Source: Candidatus Bathyarchaeota archaeon (GTDB lineage: Archaea; Thermoproteota; Bathyarchaeia; TCS64). Taken from it: a stretch of 12,764 nucleotides of DNA. The stretch covers positions 1 to 12,764 of the forward strand of contig JAPKYO010000057.1 in assembly GCA_026394265.1 (NCBI GenBank), given 5' to 3'. Made by a program: the position numbers and the translations under genes. Shown here piece after piece: positions 6,268 through 12,673 of this stretch. Numbering within the stretch: position 1 is the first letter of the stretch; every line of letters begins with the position of its first letter. The notes below the pieces were generated by a model. It saw only the letters and a list, made by a program, of their open reading frames with translations. It did no database searches and had not been told where the DNA came from.

Positions 6268-6304
6268 ATCGCCCGCCTACCTACTCGGGGGCGGGTGGGG
6301 CGAT
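6268..6304. repeat. GC-rich hairpin in the tautomerase-deaminase gap
   Basis: ATCGCCC (6268-6274) pairs exactly with GGGCGAT (6298-6304). An alternative stem, CCCGCC/GGCGGG (6272-6277 with 6290-6295), competes with it. The rest of the 6162-6362 gap contains the palindrome aaacgttt (6305-6312) and the deaminase promoter. No gene is seen in the gap. The function is unknown. Confidence 0.45.
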
Positions 6305-6331
6305 AAACGTTTGCCGGGTCTGGCTGGAAGG

Positions 6332-6340
6332 TTTTTTATC
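6332..6340 (+). promoter_or_regulatory. TATA-like box for the deaminase gene
   Basis: The sequence ttttttatc is centred about 27 bases before the ATG at 6363, the ideal spacing for a leaderless mRNA. It favours ATG 6363 over the out-of-frame ATG at 6356. Confidence 0.6.
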
Positions 6341-6362
6341 CGGTTCACCCGGTTCATGAGCC

Positions 6363-6860
6363 ATGGATCGCCCAGACAAGGACAGGTACTTTCTCGACAT
6401 CGCACTCAGCGTCGCCGCCCGCTCCACGTGTACCCGGCGGAAGTTCGGCGCCGTGCTGGTCAAGGACAGCACGATTGTTGGCACGGGCTACAACGGGACA
6501 GCGAGGGGCGTCGTCAACTGCTACGAGGTCGGCTGCATCAAGGACGAGATGGAGTCTCCTCAGGGCGCGGCTTACGACTACTGCCCAGCCGTCCACGCAG
6601 AGGAGAACGCCATAATCAACAGCAGCCGCTCCGACAGGATCGGTGCCACCCTCTACATCGCGGGACGGGACCGGGACGGGAAGCTCACCATGGCGGTCCC
6701 CTGCCAACGCTGCCGCCGCAAGATAATGAACAGCCAGATCAAGGACGTCATCATCATGAGCAACGAGGGCAACTCCCACCACTTCGACGTCTCCACCTAC
6801 GCCGAGGAGGACAGCAGGTGGTACATGGACGTCTTGAAGAAGGTGAAGACGAACACCTAG
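6363..6860 (+). CDS. Zinc-dependent dCMP (deoxycytidylate) deaminase family protein
   Basis: This 165-residue protein has the cytidine deaminase-like fold motifs. VHAEENAI gives zinc ligand His78 and catalytic proton shuttle Glu80, and PCQRCRR gives zinc ligands Cys114 and Cys117. N-terminal features typical of dCMP deaminase are FLDIALSVAARSTCTRRKFGAVLV (residues 10-33, in two parts) and GTGYNGTARGV. Such enzymes convert dCMP to dUMP, the thymidylate precursor, in the cytoplasm. Additional Cys53, Cys58 and Cys74 flank the active-site His and could support a second metal or disulfide, as some family members bind a structural zinc. ComEB-type or other nucleotide deaminase activity is possible. 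The neighbouring genes do not decide the substrate. Confidence 0.9.
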   Translation: MDRPDKDRYFLDIALSVAARSTCTRRKFGAVLVKDSTIVGTGYNGTARGVVNCYEVGCIKDEMESPQGAAYDYCPAVHAEENAIINSSRSDRIGATLYIAGRDRDGKLTMAVPCQRCRRKIMNSQIKDVIIMSNEGNSHHFDVSTYAEEDSRWYMDVLKKVKTNT

Positions 6861-6885
6861 CCGGTTCTGATAGTAAACTAGTTAA

Positions 6886-6895
6886 ATTTATAAAC
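6886..6895 (+). promoter_or_regulatory. TATA-like box for the coiled-coil gene
   Basis: The sequence atttataaac lies 26 bases after the deaminase stop. It places transcription start near 6916, with a short leader containing GGAG (6917-6920) before ATG 6929. The small gene thus seems to have its own promoter. Confidence 0.6.
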
Positions 6896-6928
6896 TGAGC
6901 CAATCAACGCAGAACCGGAGAAAGATAC

Positions 6929-7066
6929 ATGAGTCAAGAGAAAAAGGTCAAAGATCTCGAGGTCGAGGTCGCCGGTCTCATCGACAAGATCGACGGCATC
7001 GAGGAGAAGCTCGAGGAAATAATGGAGCGCCTCAGCGAGATCGAAGAGAAGCTGGAGAACCTCTAA
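6929..7066 (+). CDS. 45-residue coiled-coil protein, uncharacterised
   Basis: An ATG-to-TAA frame of 46 codons encodes a very acidic peptide that is almost entirely one heptad repeat. Hydrophobic core residues fall at V7, L10, V14, L17, I21, I24, L28, I31, L35, I38, L42 and L45, alternating 3-4-3-4 spacing without one break. The g/e pairs K20-E25 and R34-E39 can form interchain salt bridges. Codon use (gag, aag, ctc, atc, gtc) is like the neighbours. A GGAG ribosome-binding sequence lies about 8 bases before the ATG and a good TATA box precedes it. No globular domain, signal or membrane segment is present. It should oligomerise with itself or a partner helix; the biological role is unknown. 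Confidence 0.8.
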   Translation: MSQEKKVKDLEVEVAGLIDKIDGIEEKLEEIMERLSEIEEKLENL

Positions 7067-7103
7067 ACCCCATCCCATTTAGACGCCGGGAGACTTGTAA
7101 AAA

Positions 7104-7111
7104 GTTAAAAG
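7104..7111 (+). promoter_or_regulatory. Probable TATA-like box for coaBC
   Basis: The sequence gttaaaag within the A-rich ttgtaaaaagttaaaag tract (7095-7111) would start transcription near 7133, about 11 bases before ATG 7144. Confidence 0.4.
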
Positions 7112-7143
7112 ACAGTCCCGTTGCCGATAGCCATGAGACTGGG

Positions 7144-8397
7144 ATGGCATTCGGCGAGCATACATCTAAGTCGATCATCGGGACGAAGTCCCGCGAACTT
7201 ATCGGGAAGAAGATTGTACTCTGCGTGACGGGGAGCGTCGCCGCGATCAGGAGCCCGGACATCGCCCGGGAGCTGATGCGCCTCGGCGCAGACGTCTACG
7301 TGGTCATGTCGAAGATGGCGGAGCACGTCGTCCACCCTGATATGCTCCACTGGGCTACGGGCAACCCCGTCGTCACCGAGCTGACGGGGGACATAGAGCA
7401 CGTCCAGTACGGGGGGGAGCACAGGGAGCACGCAGATCTCATACTCGTCGCGCCGTCCACCGCCAACACGATCGGTAAGGTCGCGGCGGGCATCGACGAC
7501 ACCCCGGTGACGACTCTGCTGACGACAGCCATCGGCGCGGGCATCCCAGTGATAATCGCCCCAGCCATGCACGCGAGCATGTACAAGCACCCCATAGTCA
7601 ACGAGAACATCCGCAAACTCCAGGCCATAGGGATAGAGGTGCTGATGCCCAGATTCGAGGAGGGGAAGGCGAAGATCCCCGGGACCGAGGACATCGTGGC
7701 AGCCGTTGTGAAGAAGCTGACCAAGCCCCGGGACCTCAAGGGGAAGCGCATCCTCATCACGGCAGGCCCTACGCGTGCCTACATCGACGCGTTCCGCTAC
7801 ATCACCAACCCGAGCTCGGGGAAGATGGGTAACGCCATCGCTGAAGACGCCCTTGAGCGGGGCGCAGAGGTCACGATGGTATACGGCCCAGCCACAGCCT
7901 CCCCGCCGCCAAACGCGAACGTCATCAAGATAGAGACGACCGAGGAGATGCTCAACGCCGTCGTCGGCGAGCTCAAGGGGAAGAAGTACGACGCCGCCAT
8001 ACTCTCCGCCGCGGCATCCGACTGGGGGCCCGCCGACAGGAAGATGGAGAAGACCCCCTCAAACCAGGGCGAGTGGACCCTCAAACTCAAGGCGCTCCCA
8101 AAGATAATCGCAGAGGTCAAGAAGGCGGACCCCAAGGTCTTCCTCGTCGGATTCAAGGCCGAGTACAACATCACCGAGGAGGAGCTGATCGACAGGAGCC
8201 ACAAGAGGCTCAAGGAGATGAAGATGAACCTCATCGTCGCCAACGATGTCTCCAAGGAGAACCGCGGCTTCAACGTCGACACGAACGAGGTCTACATCAT
8301 CGACCCCAAGCGCAAGGTGCTTCACATAGCACTCACGTCGAAGAGGGAGATAGCAGGGAAGCTCCTCGACGCCGTCCGTGACCAACTAAAGGCTTAA
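7144..8397 (+). CDS. coaBC: Bifunctional phosphopantothenoylcysteine decarboxylase / phosphopantothenate-cysteine ligase
   Basis: This 417-residue cytoplasmic protein carries two consecutive coenzyme A synthesis steps. CoaB joins cysteine to 4'-phosphopantothenate, and the FMN-dependent CoaC decarboxylates the product. The N-terminal flavoprotein half (about 21-190) shows VTGSVAA, the likely catalytic His86 in EHVQYG, the FMN-binding APSTANTIGK, and the substrate-clamp APAMHASMY (139-147). The CoaB half (about 200-410) begins ILITAGPTRAYID, continues NPSSGKMGNAIAEDALERGA, and has SAAASDW and the VGFKAEYN segment. The CoaC-CoaB order is that of fused Dfp proteins. The N-terminal extension of about 20 residues is variable in archaea. 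ATG 7144 is the only good in-frame start. The next gene follows after 32 bases on the same strand. Confidence 0.96.
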   Translation: MAFGEHTSKSIIGTKSRELIGKKIVLCVTGSVAAIRSPDIARELMRLGADVYVVMSKMAEHVVHPDMLHWATGNPVVTELTGDIEHVQYGGEHREHADLILVAPSTANTIGKVAAGIDDTPVTTLLTTAIGAGIPVIIAPAMHASMYKHPIVNENIRKLQAIGIEVLMPRFEEGKAKIPGTEDIVAAVVKKLTKPRDLKGKRILITAGPTRAYIDAFRYITNPSSGKMGNAIAEDALERGAEVTMVYGPATASPPPNANVIKIETTEEMLNAVVGELKGKKYDAAILSAAASDWGPADRKMEKTPSNQGEWTLKLKALPKIIAEVKKADPKVFLVGFKAEYNITEEELIDRSHKRLKEMKMNLIVANDVSKENRGFNVDTNEVYIIDPKRKVLHIALTSKREIAGKLLDAVRDQLKA

Positions 8398-8429
8398 GCT
8401 GGCACACTTTTCCCTCAGATCGATGCGCC

Positions 8430-9644
8430 TTGACAGACTCTTTCAGATTCTCCTACATCGAGACCGAGAGCGACCTCGAACAGTATGCTGCACTGCTACG
8501 ACTAGCGTTCCCCGGTGAAGGCGTGGATGTTTTCGGGAAGCACCTCTATGTCAACCACCCCGATATGACATCTCGCAACTTCTTCGCGCTCTGGGACGGC
8601 GACCTCATGGTGGCTACGTTGAACCTTATCCCCATGACTTGGAGCCTCGGAGGCATCACCCTTAAAGTGGCTGAGATGGGGGTCGTCGGCACGCACCCAG
8701 AATACCGACACAGGGGGCTTCAGAGGCAGCTCAATGTGGAGTTCGATAGACGCGTCGGGGAAGGGGGGTACCACCTCGCGGCGATAGAGGGGATACCCTA
8801 CTTCTACAGGCAGTTCGGCTACGAGTACTCGGTGCCGCTCGACGAGTGGGCGGCGATCCCCCTCGACAAATTACCGACCGGCGACGTGTCCGGCATCTCC
8901 CCCCTCAAGCCCAATGAGATATCACGCGCTATGAGCCTCCTCGAAGCCACCCAGAGAAAGCATCTGGTGCACTGCATCCGTAGCCGGGAGGAGTGGGAGA
9001 CTCAGGAAAAGTCCGGGATCGTTGGGGAGCACCCGAGCAAGACCTACGCCGTGAGGAACAAGGGTAAGATCATCGCCTACTTCAGGGCCAGCGTAGAGGA
9101 CAAGACGGTCCTCCTGCACGAGATAACCGAGACGGACAAAGCTACATCTGTGATAGTCGCGGCGTTCCTGCGCCGACTCGGGGAAGAAAACGGGGCATCC
9201 GAGCTCGTCTCGCGAGAGAGCTACGTCGAGCCATTCGACGAGTACCTGTTCTCCCTCGGTACATCTAAGAGGCGCCCCTATGGCTGGCAGATGAAGGTCG
9301 TCGACCCCTACAGGGTCCTCGAAAGAATCGCTCCCTTATTCGAGGAACGGATCAGGAACTCACCCCTCAAGGGATATTCAGGCACTGTCCCATTGAACCT
9401 CTACGGCGTCACCGTCACGCTGACCTTCCAGAACGGAGCTGTTACGGGCGTGGAGCAGAGCCCGAGTGAGCAGAAGGGGGACATCCTCGTGAACCCCCGC
9501 GTTTTCCCGAAGATGCTGCTCGGATACCGAAGCTTAGACGAGCTGGAGGCGGAGTACCCCGACGTCCGAATCAAGCCCGAGTACAGGCCGATAATCGATA
9601 TACTCTTCCCAAAGGGTAGCAGCCACATCCACACCACTTACTAG
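8430..9644 (+). CDS. Eis-like GNAT acetyltransferase with C-terminal SCP2-like domain
   Basis: This 404-residue protein has the three-part layout of Eis-type acetyltransferases. The N-terminal GNAT domain (about 8-150) has acetyl-CoA-binding motif A, VVGTHPEYRHRGLQRQL (85-101). A second GNAT-like domain spans about 160-285. The C-terminal sterol-carrier-like domain (about 300-395) includes SGTVPLNLYGVTVTLTF. Known relatives acetylate amines on aminoglycosides, lysines or polyamines; the substrate here is unknown. The protein looks cytoplasmic. The TTG start is the best available in frame, with the next Met about 45 residues in. The start is poorly supported, as no clear ribosome-binding site precedes it. 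It lies 32 bases after coaBC and may be co-transcribed, though cttaagc near 8392-8398 could act as a separate TATA box. Confidence 0.87.
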   Translation: MTDSFRFSYIETESDLEQYAALLRLAFPGEGVDVFGKHLYVNHPDMTSRNFFALWDGDLMVATLNLIPMTWSLGGITLKVAEMGVVGTHPEYRHRGLQRQLNVEFDRRVGEGGYHLAAIEGIPYFYRQFGYEYSVPLDEWAAIPLDKLPTGDVSGISPLKPNEISRAMSLLEATQRKHLVHCIRSREEWETQEKSGIVGEHPSKTYAVRNKGKIIAYFRASVEDKTVLLHEITETDKATSVIVAAFLRRLGEENGASELVSRESYVEPFDEYLFSLGTSKRRPYGWQMKVVDPYRVLERIAPLFEERIRNSPLKGYSGTVPLNLYGVTVTLTFQNGAVTGVEQSPSEQKGDILVNPRVFPKMLLGYRSLDELEAEYPDVRIKPEYRPIIDILFPKGSSHIHTTY

Positions 9645-9686
9645 ACAACCCTAAATCCCCTGACGATTCGTCTACGAGTTGACCCC

Positions 9687-9693
9687 AGGAGGG
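9687..9693 (+). promoter_or_regulatory. Strong Shine-Dalgarno site for the 9702 gene
   Basis: The sequence aggaggg lies 8 bases before ATG 9702. It is the clearest ribosome-binding site in the window and contrasts with the leaderless pattern of many neighbours. It fixes the ATG as start. Confidence 0.75.
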
Positions 9694-9701
9694 TTGATGA
9701 G

Positions 9702-10265
9702 ATGAGCGTGAAGAGGCAGATAACATGGGACTACCGGATACCCCTAGTGACGAACAAGTACATCCTGCTAGACTCGGCGAAGGCGCTCGGCATCGCCGGC
9801 GGCTTCCTGCTCGTCCTCCTGCTCCTCATGTCGGGCGGAGAGTACCTTGATCAGGTGTTTGTGCTGGCCGGCGGGGTCACCGGCTTCATGGTGGTGCTCT
9901 ACGTACTCGTGATGATCGTCATCTTTGGTAACGGCTACAACGCGACCTTCACCGTCGGCGACGACGGCATCAGCTACGACTCGGGCAAGAAGGAGAGCGG
10001 GCTGAGCAAGGGTGCGGTAGCGGTGAGCGCGCTGACGGGCTCTTGGAAGAGCCTCGGCCCAGCCTTACTCGGCGCCTCCCAGCTCAGCGGCGAGTTCCAC
10101 TGGAACCACATAAATAGTGTACACGTCGACGAGGGGCGCCGCGTGATAACCATCATAGACGACTGGCACGTCCAGCTCAGGATCTACTGCACACCCGAGA
10201 CATACGCCACGTGCCTCGCGATAGTCGAGGACCACATCTCGAAGAAGAACATCCGCCGGGACTAG
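9702..10265 (+). CDS. Two-helix membrane protein of unknown function (187 aa)
   Basis: I do not recognise a characterised family. The protein has a short N-terminal segment (ITWDYRIPLVTNKYILLDSAKALG, 7-30, in parts), two hydrophobic helices (about 27-44 and 52-76) joined by a short acidic loop, and a soluble C-terminal domain of about 110 residues. That domain has alternating beta-type stretches (NATFTVGDDGISYDS, INSVHVDEGRRVITIIDDW, VQLRIYCTPETY) and ends in a helix (TCLAIVEDHISKK). The layout (hairpin plus small beta-rich domain) resembles bacterial PH-like (YdbS/bPH) membrane proteins, but this is only a structural impression. The strong SD site fixes the start. Its stop shares CTAG with the convergent CPBP gene. 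Confidence 0.85.
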   Translation: MSVKRQITWDYRIPLVTNKYILLDSAKALGIAGGFLLVLLLLMSGGEYLDQVFVLAGGVTGFMVVLYVLVMIVIFGNGYNATFTVGDDGISYDSGKKESGLSKGAVAVSALTGSWKSLGPALLGASQLSGEFHWNHINSVHVDEGRRVITIIDDWHVQLRIYCTPETYATCLAIVEDHISKKNIRRD

Positions 10266-11095
10266 TCCTCGTACTCCCAGCTGAACTCGCCGAAAAGTGT
10301 GTACTTCTTCTCCTTCGACAGATACGTCGGCCCGTATGCGAAGGTTATCACAGCGACTAAGACCCAGATTAACCCTGCGGAGATCAGCGTCGGTAGGGTA
10401 CCTACCGTTAGGGGGAGCGTGGGCAGCAACCCAAGGGTGGTGTTGCTGGCTGCGTGGAAGAGCCCGACTATCAGCAGGCTCCCCCCCGTGTTGTTGTATA
10501 GCCAAGTAATCAGGACGGAGAGCCCGACCATCTGTGCGAGGAAGAGGGGGAAGGATAGAGACTGATGTATGTTGCCGGGCACGAACCAGAGGGGGATGTA
10601 CCAAAGCCCCCAGACGAGGCCGATAACGAGCCCCGACACGAGGGCGACTGCGTCCCTCTGAATCCGAGGTAGGGCGAAGCCCCTCCACCCAAGTTCCTCA
10701 CCCAGCATCCCGAAGACGAGGGCGTAGCCGAAGTTGACGAGGATCAGAGTCCACTGCGAAGGATCAACTCCACCTGCGCCCCCGAGGTAACCCCCCGCGA
10801 ACATCGCAGGCACGACGAAGAGCACCGCACCGAACAGGGCGAAGACGAGGAACAGCGGGTTCACCCTCCACGCCACCATCTTCGAGAGCATCCCCCTGAT
10901 CCCCTCCCAACCCTTGAACAGGTAGACCAGCGCCAACCCAACAACCGAGGGGCCAAACCCACCCAACACAACGTACAGCTCCCTCGACTCCGGAATCGAG
11001 ACCGCCGCCCCCCAGAAATACCAGCTAAAAACGAACGTGAACGCGAAGAAAGAGATCACTTGATGCCCGCCCAGGAAATCCCTGAGACCACCCAT
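10262..11095 (-). CDS. CPBP (Abi/Rce1-like) intramembrane protease family protein with Tyr in place of motif-2 His
   Basis: This polytopic membrane protein of 277 residues has about eight helices. CPBP motif 1 is GEELGWRGF (Glu133, Glu134, Arg138) and motif 3 is LFHAASNTT (His214, Asn218), followed by typical surroundings (YNNTGGSLL). Motif 2, normally W-H-x-P with the second metal/water-organising His, reads GLVWGLWYIPLWF; Tyr166 is TAC at 10598-10600 on the minus strand. Active relatives such as Rce1 cleave CAAX proteins, while bacterial ones handle bacteriocin immunity. Losing this His may abolish or change activity. I use ATG 11095: a TATA-like cttaag (11122-11127) lies about 27-32 bases upstream, fitting a near-leaderless mRNA. 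The longer frame from GTG 11122 would start inside that TATA box. Confidence 0.92.
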   Translation of the reverse strand: MGGLRDFLGGHQVISFFAFTFVFSWYFWGAAVSIPESRELYVVLGGFGPSVVGLALVYLFKGWEGIRGMLSKMVAWRVNPLFLVFALFGAVLFVVPAMFAGGYLGGAGGVDPSQWTLILVNFGYALVFGMLGEELGWRGFALPRIQRDAVALVSGLVIGLVWGLWYIPLWFVPGNIHQSLSFPLFLAQMVGLSVLITWLYNNTGGSLLIVGLFHAASNTTLGLLPTLPLTVGTLPTLISAGLIWVLVAVITFAYGPTYLSKEKKYTLFGEFSWEYED

Positions 11096-11121
11096 CTCAA
11101 AACAAAAACAACCCACACACA

Positions 11122-11127
11122 CTTAAG
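11122..11127 (-). promoter_or_regulatory. TATA-like box for the CPBP gene
   Basis: The palindromic cttaag (minus-strand context gcttaagtg) is 27-32 bases before ATG 11095. It decides the start codon against the longer GTG-initiated frame. Confidence 0.5.
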
Positions 11128-11375
11128 CACAAATGGTGCCCACGCGCCGAAAAACTACGCCGAACATTAAAAAACAGCCAAAGAAAACCCAGAAAATCCC
11201 CCCCAGTTAACACGCCCACTATAACACGCCGCGGAGAAAACAGGGGGGAGGGGGGTACCACACACAAGCAGATCCCGCATCCCATTCGCCGAAACAAACC
11301 CGAAAACGGCCCCGTTTCCGATCCGATCTCGTCAAAATAGGGAGTCACTATTTAAAGAATCTCGGAAAAACGCGA

Positions 11376-11393
11376 GCATTCCAACGTGGATGC
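11376..11393. repeat. Bulged inverted repeat abutting the hflX TATA box
   Basis: GCATTCCA (11376-11383) and TGGATGC (11387-11393) form seven pairs with one bulged T around an ACG loop, followed directly by TTTTT. It could be read as a terminator-like hairpin, but nothing obvious upstream needs terminating. A regulator site beside the TATA box is equally possible. Confidence 0.4.
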
Positions 11394-11401
11394 TTTTTAA
11401 G
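11394..11401 (+). promoter_or_regulatory. TATA-like box for hflX
   Basis: The sequence tttttaag is centred about 31 bases before ATG 11429, giving a predicted leader of only a few bases. No Shine-Dalgarno site is present. Confidence 0.55.
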
Positions 11402-11428
11402 ACACGCACCATAACAGCTACGTAACCG

Positions 11429-12673
11429 ATGCCCGAAGAAGTCAGACCCAGGGACGCCCTCAAAGGCCGAGCCATAATCTGCATGATGAAAACAAACGTC
11501 CACGACCACAGGGTATACCGCGTAAGACTAGACGAGCTAAAAGCGCTCGTCCAAGCACTCGGATTAGAGGTCATCGGCGAAGTCATCCAGACGAGATACC
11601 GCCCCTTCGAAAAATACTGCATCGGAAAGGGAAAAGTCGGCGAGATCAAGAAACAAGCGGAGAAACACGACGTCAAACTCGTCGTCTTCTACAACCTACT
11701 CAAAAGCAGCCAGAAACTCAACCTCATACAGGGAACAGGCTGCGATGTCATCGACAGATACGAGCTGACCCTCGAAATATTCGACCAGATGGCGTCGGAC
11801 AACCTGAGCAAGCTCCAGATCGAATCAGCGAGGCTGGAGAAGCTCGCACCCTTCTACAAGCTCTCCGCAAACCAACACTTCACCCACGATCGCCCCTTCT
11901 TCCACAGCGGCGGCGAGTACGGCTTCCGCGGACAACTCAGGGAGATATCGCGACGCCAGTCGGATATCAAGGAAAATATACAGGGTCTAGTAGTCGAGAA
12001 GAAACGACAGATAGAGAACCGCAAAAAACTCGGCTACCCCACGATATGCATCGCCGGCTACTACAACGCCGGGAAGACCAGCCTATTCAACGCGCTAACC
12101 GGTGAACACAAACCAGTAAGCGACCGCCCATTCACAACACTCAGCAGCAAATACTCGAAACGCTACATCGACCCCGAAACAACCGTCATGTTCATCGACA
12201 CGATCGGCTTCGTCCTCGACCTCGACCACCGCCTCATCAAGAGCTTCCAGATCAACTTCGAGGACATAAGAAGCGCAGACGTCGTCCTACTACTCTTCGA
12301 GATAACCGACCCGCCGCTCACACTGCAGCTCAAACTAGGCGAAGGAATCAACCTGTTACGCGACATCGGCGTCCCAGCGGAGCGCGTCATACTCGTATTC
12401 AACAAGGTGGACAAGGCCCCCGCAGACACGGTGAAAAACATCGAGGAAGAACTAAGCCTCGACCACTACGACCTACCCTGGACGACCGTCTCCGCAGACA
12501 AGAGAACAAACATAAACGGGTTACTGGACCTGATCGCGTGGAAGATCAAAGAGCTAAAGAACAAGCCTCCACCACCGGAACCCATCATACTGATCCAAGA
12601 ACCCCCCGTAGAGGACCCCGAAAAGGTAGTGGGCGACCCTGACCCCGAAGACGAAGAAGAGGACGAGAGCTGA
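11429..12673 (+). CDS. hflX: HflX-family GTPase
   Basis: This 414-residue cytoplasmic GTPase belongs to a family that binds and can split ribosomes. The N-terminal HflX domain (about 15-130) includes YCIGKGKVGEI and VIDRYELTLEIFDQ. A coiled linker (about 125-200) follows, then the G domain: G1 GYYNAGKTS (210-218), G2 Thr236/Thr237 in PFTTLSS, G3 DTIGF (257-261), G4 NKVD (325-328) and G5 SADK (355-358). All nucleotide contacts are intact. Two features differ from bacterial HflX: the glycine-rich linker loop, usually GGxGxRGPGE, reads GGEYGFRGQLRE; and the protein ends in a proline-rich then strongly acidic tail (379-414, ending EDEEEDES). The acidic tail could bind basic ribosomal proteins or rRNA-associated cations (inference). 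Confidence 0.95.
   Translation: MPEEVRPRDALKGRAIICMMKTNVHDHRVYRVRLDELKALVQALGLEVIGEVIQTRYRPFEKYCIGKGKVGEIKKQAEKHDVKLVVFYNLLKSSQKLNLIQGTGCDVIDRYELTLEIFDQMASDNLSKLQIESARLEKLAPFYKLSANQHFTHDRPFFHSGGEYGFRGQLREISRRQSDIKENIQGLVVEKKRQIENRKKLGYPTICIAGYYNAGKTSLFNALTGEHKPVSDRPFTTLSSKYSKRYIDPETTVMFIDTIGFVLDLDHRLIKSFQINFEDIRSADVVLLLFEITDPPLTLQLKLGEGINLLRDIGVPAERVILVFNKVDKAPADTVKNIEEELSLDHYDLPWTTVSADKRTNINGLLDLIAWKIKELKNKPPPPEPIILIQEPPVEDPEKVVGDPDPEDEEEDES

Larger units (their letters stand above)
11096..11428. other. Strand-asymmetric intergenic region between divergent CPBP and hflX genes
   Basis: This 333-base region is rich in A and C and poor in T on the plus strand over about 11096-11320. It holds the CPBP TATA box, a C7 run (11198-11204), a G6-A-G6 run (11243-11255), a perfect hairpin AAACGG-CC-CCGTTT (11304-11317), a second TATA-like tatttaaag (about 11349-11357), and a bulged dyad next to the hflX TATA box. 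I see no convincing gene: a 25-codon basic ORF (11133-11210, plus) and an 83-codon frame (11097-11348, minus) both lack promoter support and normal composition. Confidence 0.55.

Noticed and set aside
6173..6898. Long plus-strand frame across the deaminase gene (241 codons)
   Set aside because: It is a frame-shifted shadow of the dCMP deaminase gene, Arg/Gly/His-rich, with no motifs.
11133..11210. 25-codon very basic plus-strand ORF (starts MVPTRRKTTPNIKK)
   Set aside because: No SD site, no TATA box at the right distance, and the basic sequence is explained by local A/C richness.
11097..11348. 83-codon minus-strand frame ending one base before the CPBP ATG
   Set aside because: Its composition simply follows the A/C-rich plus strand (Phe/Gly/Arg/Val-rich with homopolymer-coded residues). 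Its GTG lies against a TATA-like element, and it spans promoter and hairpin sequences.
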